NCBI GenBank assembly: GCA_037903355.1
Contig: JBAJFE010000050.1
Location: 620,001-684,000 of the forward strand
DNA: 64,000 nucleotides
Direction of reading: 5' to 3'
Source: Trichuris trichiura
Lineage: Eukaryota > Nematoda > Enoplea > Trichinellida > Trichuridae
The notes under the pieces were generated by a model. It saw only the letters and a program-made list of their open reading frames with translations, was not told the origin of the DNA and did not search any database. Of this stretch, positions 58,501-64,000 are shown piece by piece (the stretch's first letter is position 1; every line of letters begins with the position of its first letter). A program made the translations under genes and the position numbers.

Positions 58501-61186
58501 CACTTGCTGTCCGTCGCCTGCGTTGACGAACGTTGTCAGGTATTGCTGGCATTGCGAGACTCGACGAGGGACATTGCTCCGGCTACTAAGTCGCTTGTGA
58601 TGATCAGCGAACTTTTGGATAAGCTGCCTTCTTCGGGAAAGCGTCTCGATCGAATCGACGTCGGTTTGTGCCCATTGGACTTTTGCCAAAATGGAGGCAT
58701 CTGCGTTGAAGAGGTGGAGACGTCGAGTGCTTACGGGCACTACCGCGAGCTTGACTACATCTTGGCTTTTCCAAAGACGAGCAAGTCTTACCATTGCATG
58801 TGCAGAATAGGCTACGCGGGTCATCAGTGTCAGCATTCGGTCAATCAATGCTTCAGGGACCCATGCCAAAACGGAGGCACTTGCAATGATCAAGGCGTTT
58901 GTCTATGCCCTAACGGCTTCGAGGGCAAATACTGCGAGCAAGACTTGGACGAGTGCCAACTCGGCAGGCCGTGTAAAAACAACGGATATTGCGAAAATAT
59001 TCCCGGCTCGTACAGATGCATCTGCGAGCAAAACTTTTCCGGTCGTCACTGCGAGCAGCCGGTTGACCAATGCTCGACGAACCCTTGCCTTAACGGCGGT
59101 ACATGCATTGGCCGTCCGGAGGGCCATGGGTGCATATGCAAATTTGCCTACTCGGGCAGAAATTGCGAAGTGTCAAGTTTTGGATTCAACGAACTCTCCT
59201 ACATGGAGTTGGGCAGCCTGAAGCGTGGAAGGAATGAAATTTCTCTGGAATTTGCATCCATAAGGAAGAACGCGCTTCTGTTGTATTCGTCCCATAAGGC
59301 GTACTTTCTCGCTGTCGATATATCCGACGGCAAAGCGCGTCTTCTTCATTCGACCTCGTCCGGAGAGCGCGGCGCCGTTGCCGCTATCCCGAAAAATGTT
59401 ACAAACGGATTGTGGCATCGATTGATCCTGCGGCAAATGGACGCGGTTATTTCCATATCCGTCAGCGAATGCGATTCGGAACGCTGTTACGTTTGTGATT
59501 TTCAAGACGATCAGTGTAGCGCAGCGATAAAGGCGGACAACAGTTTTCCCATAGACGATCGTACTCTCTTTATTGGCGGCGTCGATACTCCGTACAGAAT
59601 TGCGTCCGCGGATGGTCAGTTGGCTTCGCCAAGTTTTGTTGGTTGTCTTCGTTCGGTGAAATTGAACGGTCTGCCGCTGAGCGCTCGAAACATTCGAAGC
59701 CAATCGAATTTGGTTGACCATTGTCCGCGGGAAGACGAACCCATTTGTCAAGAAAGCGACGTCTGTCAACCCGGGGGACAATGCATTGATAGATGGGACA
59801 GACGGGCTTGCCTTTGCAAAGGCAATTTCGTAGCTTCGTCCTGTCGTCAAGGTAAGCGAAAACAGTTCTTTTTTGAAAACTTTGTTAGGTTTGAAAAAAT
59901 TACCATAAATGCAACCAAAGGAGATAAGCTTACTAAAAAAAGTCATACTTTCAGCGGAAAAAAGCTATCATTTTGACGGCGGCTTTATCAGCTACGAAGT
60001 TTCCGAGTTGGTGAAATCGCAACGTCATTTTGGCGCCTTTCCTCCGGACGCTTTCCTTATGTGGCCGGACGACCAACTGAAGGCTCATCATCACAACTTG
60101 CCGCCGAGATGGTTGAATATTGAATTCAAGACGAATCAACAAGACGGCGTGATTTTCTTTGCTTCAAGTGGTGCCTCCTTTACGTTGATCGATATAGTCA
60201 ATGGTTCGGTAAGGTATACAAGTCGAACGGACGATCTCCGTACGGTGCAAATGACTCTAATTGACGGTCCGCTGGTTTCGGACGGTCAGTGGCATATGGT
60301 GTCGCTGGCAAGCTACGACGGTGACCAATTGATAGAATTTCGCATTGATGACTACGGCAAGGATGCCAAAATTTTTGCCCATTTGCACGACTTTTTTGGC
60401 GTCAAGCTCACCTCCTTTTTTGTTGGAGGAACCCGCAGCGTGCTGAAGGTCCAAGGGGTCCGCTTGTCCAATTTTGTTGGTTGCATACGACGCTTTATTT
60501 TGAACGGCGAACTGCAGCCTTGGCATCCGGCCGACTTGAGCAGCTTGCTAAGAGTACGCGAGGCAAGACGCGTCAGTCAGGGCGGTTTTTGCGGACACGA
60601 CGAGTCCATCGGTTGCGCCGAAGATTCTTGTCCTACAGCGACGAAGGAAAGCCGTTTTAGGAAACAATTGCGAGAAAATACGGGCCTTGTAATTGCGCTC
60701 ATCTTTACCGTTTGTTTGGCGTTCTCGGCCTTAGGAACGCTGTGGTTTTTCAGAAGGTACAATTCTTGCGTTCTGTCACGTAAGAAGAGAGTATCCATTG
60801 GCGTGGAGAGTCGCCTCAGTTCGTTATCCGTTCTGGCCAACGGTAGCTTAAGTATGGACAAAGCGAAGCAACTTGATGGAGGCAGCGACCTTTTCAGCGA
60901 TCATACTACTCTTAAGTATCCGATGACCAACGGGCCAAACGTGTTTAGCACACTGCCAGTTTTAACCAGAAATGGCGGCCTAAGCATGGACATAATGAAA
61001 TATCTAAGCAGCGCCGGCGATGAGGAGACCAACAGCCAAAGCGAAACGTGTACAGTGCACAGCGGACCGCATTACGACAATCCTTTAATGTGCGACTTTT
61101 GCTCAACGTTTCCTTGGCGTCTGTCCGACGACCAACGCAATAGGCAGCGCTCTCTTTCGACTTCCGAAGAATTGGGATGCTGTTGA
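43599..61186 (+). CDS. FAT: FAT-type giant cadherin, about 4,544 aa, 10 exons (one apparent frameshift)
   Basis: Exons: 43599-43710, 43766-48695, 51267-51809, 51861-52056, 52234-52793, 52843-53368, 53429-53860, 54093-55748, 56405-59851, 59955-61186. A signal peptide (MRIAVACYLLLLGRSIGALK) precedes about 34 cadherin repeats, many ending in DxNDNxP calcium motifs and several with degenerate motifs. Then follow EGF domains from about residue 3741 (CQNGGICVEE, CQNGGTCNDQ, a calcium-binding-type DLDECQLGRPC, CLNGGTCIG), laminin G at about 3909-4090, another EGF, laminin G at about 4140-4325, a transmembrane helix (GLVIALIFTVCLAFSALGTL, about 4380-4402) and a tail of about 142 aa. This order and repeat number are those of FAT cadherins (nematode CDH-4 group), which act in planar polarity, cell adhesion and tissue morphogenesis at the plasma membrane. 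The reading frame shifts at 48013-48016; one missing base would restore it. Confidence 0.95.
48696..51266 (+). other. 2.57-kb intron 2 of the FAT gene
   Basis: This is bounded by ACG|GTAAGT and TTTTCAG|GTA, both phase 0. It is by far the largest intron of the gene and could house regulatory elements or an alternative exon. The frame at 50177-50431 (84 codons) looks protein-like, but I found no fitting splice sites or family. Confidence 0.6.
49101..49121. repeat. (CT)n microsatellite in FAT intron 2
   Basis: This is a run of CT dinucleotides interrupted once by CCC, ending at CAGC. Confidence 0.8.
55828..55985. repeat. Foldback element in FAT intron 8
   Basis: The left arm begins CAGGTTCCATTGTCATACTG and runs to TTCCACCTTCACCTAAGCT. 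The right arm, read in reverse complement, gives GCAGGTTCCTTTCTGGTAAG and ends TTCCGCCTTCGCCTACACCT. Together they form an imperfect hairpin with arms of about 60 bp and a short loop. It shares its GCAGGTTC ends with the element at 18118-18430. Confidence 0.7.
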
Positions 61187-61995
61187 TTTTCTTAGCTGAA
61201 AAAAGTTGGCAACTCATTTGTTGACAACTAACTCTGTTGTATTATTATTGCCGGCATTGCCAAGTCGTCGCAACGCAATGTTGTCTGTTCCAGTCATTTT
61301 TAGTCTCGTGTCAATAATTCATTTGCCATTTGCCCGTCGTTCAGCGTTGATAGGGCATTTTGCTTTAACGCGGCGTTTTATTGTTTGCCTTTTCATGCTT
61401 TGCATTTTTTCTGTTTAATTAAAAGCTGATGCACAGTCCCTTTGTTCAAATTTTTAAAAAATTTGCATATTTGGTTATCCGTCCTAGGTTGGAATTAATT
61501 AACATCCCGTTGAAACAGTGACTACTTGGCGAGTCCAAACAAAAATATCTGAGTACATTTAAAGCAATGCAAGACGTGGGAACTAGGTTCCAACCAACCA
61601 ACACAAAAGATCATTATTACATGTAGTCTATGCGCGACGTGTGCACTGCAATTCAAAAATTGTCTGTCAAAGTTTATCTGTTTTGATATTTTTCTCCTCC
61701 GGAGAGATTATGCAAATCTGCGTAAGGATTATCGCTATTACTCCATTTTTAAAAATTTACTTATTGCTACAATTCGCTCTGTCACAATTAGACGTAAATA
61801 AGTCGTTATCTGCAGCTGCATTTGCTAGTCAAAGTTAAACTACCTGAAAATCGCTTACAGTAATATTTTAATCAATTTCAAAGTTAAACTACCTGAAAAT
61901 CACTTACAGCAAAATTTGAATTATTTTCAAAATTGTTGTTTTTTCAAGCCGAATACCGAGCAGATTTACCACTTTCGTAGCTATCGGTGAAACGT
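61076..61995 (+). repeat. Tandem duplication, unit 1 (3' end of FAT plus flank)
   Basis: This unit starts within the cadherin tail codons (TACGACAATCC) and runs about 0.92 kb into the 3' flank. Unit 2 is at 62002-62930. Shared landmarks are the tail codons, GTTGGCAACTCATTTGTTGA, ACACAAAAGATCATTATTAC and repeated CTACCTGAAAATCGC...TTACAG strings. Both units end with AAGCCGA...GATCGGTGAAA or a close variant. Confidence 0.9.
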
Positions 61996-62001
61996 GCCCA
62001 A

Positions 62002-62115
62002 TACGATAATCCTTTAATGTGCGACTTGTGCTCAACGTTTCCTTGGCGTCTGTCCGACGACCAACGCAATAGGCAGCGCTCTCTTTCGAATTCCGAAGAA
62101 TAGGAATGCTGTTGA
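62002..62115 (+). pseudogene. Duplicated copy of the FAT cytoplasmic tail codons
   Basis: This copy reads the same tail (YDNPLMCDLCSTFPWRLSDD and onward) with few changes, but a TAG replaces the codon after SEE, dropping the last residues (E/L-G-C-C region). Upstream it has no in-frame link to a start. A TTTCGTAG directly before the block at 61,980 could act as an acceptor, so use as an alternative last exon is conceivable. The simpler reading is a dead fragment. Confidence 0.6.
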
Positions 62116-63049
62116 TTTCCGTCACTGAAAAAAGTTGGCAACTCATTTGTTGACAACTAACTCTGTTGTACTATCATTGCTGGCATTGCCAAGTCGTCGC
62201 AACTCAATGTTCTCTATTCCAGTCATTTTTAGTCTCTTAGTTGCGTGTCAATAATTCATTTGCCATTCGCTCGTCGTTCAGCGTTGACAGAGCATCTTGC
62301 TTTAACGCGACGTTTTGTTGTTTGACTTTTTAAGCTTTGAATTTTTTTTCTGTTTAATAAAAAGCCAATGCTCGGTCGCTTTGCTCAAATTTTAAAAATA
62401 AATTTGCATATTTGGTTGTCTGTCGTAAGTTGGAATGCTCTTAATTAACATACCGTTGACCATTTCACTACACATAACTTGAGTACATTTAAAGCAATGT
62501 AAGACGAGGGAACCATGTTCCACCCAACCAACACAAAAGATCATTATTACATGTAGTCTATGCGTGATGTGTGCGCTGAAATTTGAATTGTCTTTCAAAA
62601 TTTATCTGCTTTAGTATTTTTCTCCTCTGGAGAGATTATACAAGTTCGTGTAAGGATTTTCCCTATTGCACCATTTTTAAAAAGTTGTATATCACTACAA
62701 ATCATTCTATTGCAGTTCGACGTAAATAAGTCGCTAATTGCAGCTTCATTTGCTAGTCAAAGTTAAGCTACCTGAAAATCGCTTACAGTACAATTGGAAT
62801 CAATTTCAAAGTAAAACTACCTGAAAATCGCCTACAGTAATATTTTAATCAATTTCTGAGTTTCGTCGTCTTTTTCAAGCCGAGCGTCGAGTAGTTTTAA
62901 CGCATTTGTAGCGATCGGTGAAATAATTGGCCGACTGCTTAAATTAGCAAACGCTGAATGGTATTTGAACTTTTAGGCGAAACGATAAATGCGGCGCAGC
63001 ATTACGGTACTAATTAGGAAATGACGCTACGTTTGGACGATTTATTATG
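62116..63049. other. Remainder of duplication unit 2 and intergenic space
   Basis: From 62116 to about 62930 this is the second copy of the FAT 3' flank. The last 120 bp precede the stop codon of the minus-strand ABCF2 gene. No other gene is seen. Confidence 0.6.
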
Positions 63050-63959
63050 CTATGCCTGCTGGCGACACTTTTCAATTTGCTCCCTGAGATTTTCTTTGTA
63101 AGAGAAAATGTCGCCCGGCCATTTGGCTATCGTGTTTCTGTCGCAAAGCCAAATTTCCTTCGCTACTTGACTGACAAGGCGAAAATCGTGCGACACAAGC
63201 AACATTCCTCCTTCGAAATCGTTAATCGCCTCGGCCAATGCGTCTATGCTTTCCATGTCAAGATGATTAGTCGGTTCGTCTAATAATAATATATGCGGCC
63301 GCTGCCAAGCCAACCATGCAAAGGATACGCGGCAGCGTTGCCCATCCGACAGTTGCTTCATGGGGCAAATCTAAAGAGAAATGTTCAAGGGAAACTATTT
63401 TTAAAAAACAGTAAACATCTTCAAAGTCAACCTGCTGTCGTCCAGTGATACCGTAACGACCAATAATCTTCCGCATGTCCTCCTTCTCCTTTACTTCGGG
63501 ATACGATTTCAGCATATATTCCAACGCCGATATATTCAAATCAAGAAGTTCATGCAGATGCTAAAATAGATTAGGTATTAGGTATTGATCCAACGTATTT
63601 CTTGAGGCAAGCAAGCTGTAGAACCTGCGAATCAAATGAACTTTCAACAACACGCTACAGTAACCTGCTATTCTAAAAAACTTGACAGAAAAGCACAAAT
63701 TCAACCTAGAAATCGCTTCAACATATTTGCAGTCACCATTAAAATCGGGGGACCTTTGGTCGCTTTGTAACTAAGTGTAACTCACTTGGTGATACCGCCC
63801 TATTTTGACGTGGGAATGACGCCGGATGAGCCCATCGGTTGGAAGGAGTTCACCGCTGATTAATTTCAAAAAAGTTGTCTTTCCAGCACCGTTCGGCCCA
63901 ACCAAAGCGACTCGAGTAGTAAGGTCAATACCACACTCGTAGTCTTTGTATATCCAAGG
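63050..63959 (-). CDS. ABCF2: ABCF2 (ABC-F ATPase), C-terminal part, 3 exons visible
   Basis: Minus-strand exons are 63959-63786, 63560-63432 and 63370-63050; introns of 225 and 61 bp are in phase 0. The 5' part continues beyond 64,000. The second nucleotide-binding domain is nearly complete: Walker [10 protein letters not shown], then [14 protein letters not shown], signature LSDGQ, Walker B ILLLDEP with the D-loop NHLD, and the H-loop histidine in [30 protein letters not shown] and the short tail are characteristic of ABCF2. ABC-F proteins have no membrane domains and bind ribosomes. ABCF2 itself is linked to ribosome biogenesis and stress responses. All catalytic motifs are intact. Confidence 0.95.
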
Positions 63960-64000
63960 CTAAAAATATGGCGCCAATATGTAAAGTATGATGCTACGGG

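Noticed and set aside
63047..63283. Plus-strand frame over the ABCF2 exon
   Set aside because: It is antisense shadow of a strongly conserved coding exon.

Overview
The window reads as nuclear DNA of a nematode, most likely a clade I (Dorylaimia, Trichuris-like) worm. Spliceosomal introns of about 50-66 bp end in TTTCAG or TTTTAG. A Major Sperm Protein-type domain is present. The gene content is metazoan: a FAT cadherin, FET RNA-binding protein, BRAP, KLHL, ABCF2 and C2H2 proteins. Base composition is moderate rather than strongly AT-rich. The species assignment is inference. All exon models were made by hand from reading frame, splice phase and family conservation.

Layout. 0-3.4 kb: a small inverted-repeat element, a tRNA-Arg(ACG) and a minus-strand C2H2 zinc-finger gene. 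4.5-8.25 kb: a FET-family (FUS/EWSR1/TAF15) gene in 11 exons ending in an RPY nuclear-localisation signal. 8.4-10.6 kb: tandem and dispersed repeats. 11.3-13.6 kb: BRAP (RING-H2, UBP zinc finger, coiled coil) in 13 exons. 13.8-15.4 kb: about 730-bp tandem repeats. 15.4-17.4 kb (minus): a 652-aa protein with an MSP-like domain. 17.4-21.0 kb: gene-poor, with a foldback repeat and a decayed pogo/Tigger-like transposon.

21.15-31.1 kb is an unusual block of diverged and near-identical duplicated modules. It holds three copies of a TATA-bearing promoter-like segment. It also holds three copies of a short Arg/Pro-rich ORF whose 3' end forms a conserved hairpin followed by poly(A) signals. A pair of about 1.45-kb direct repeats shares a 249-bp block of perfect identity beside a 50-bp hypervariable patch. 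Inside the block sits a previously unmarked gene with two double-stranded-RNA-binding domains. 31.6-35.8 kb (minus): a nine-exon KLHL1/4/5-type BTB-BACK-kelch gene. 35.8-43.6 kb: sparse, with a plausible new five-exon coiled-coil gene, a tiny two-exon ORF and a satellite with a period of about 125 bp.

43.6-61.2 kb: a ten-exon FAT-type cadherin of about 4,544 aa. It has a signal peptide, about 34 cadherin repeats, EGF and laminin G domains, a transmembrane helix and a cytoplasmic tail. One base is missing near 48,015 relative to the reading frame. The 3' end of this gene is duplicated in tandem just downstream. The minus-strand 3' part of ABCF2 closes the window. The genes do not form one pathway. 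They cover RNA metabolism (FET, dsRBD protein), ubiquitin signalling (BRAP, KLHL), translation or ribosome work (ABCF2) and tissue polarity or adhesion (FAT).
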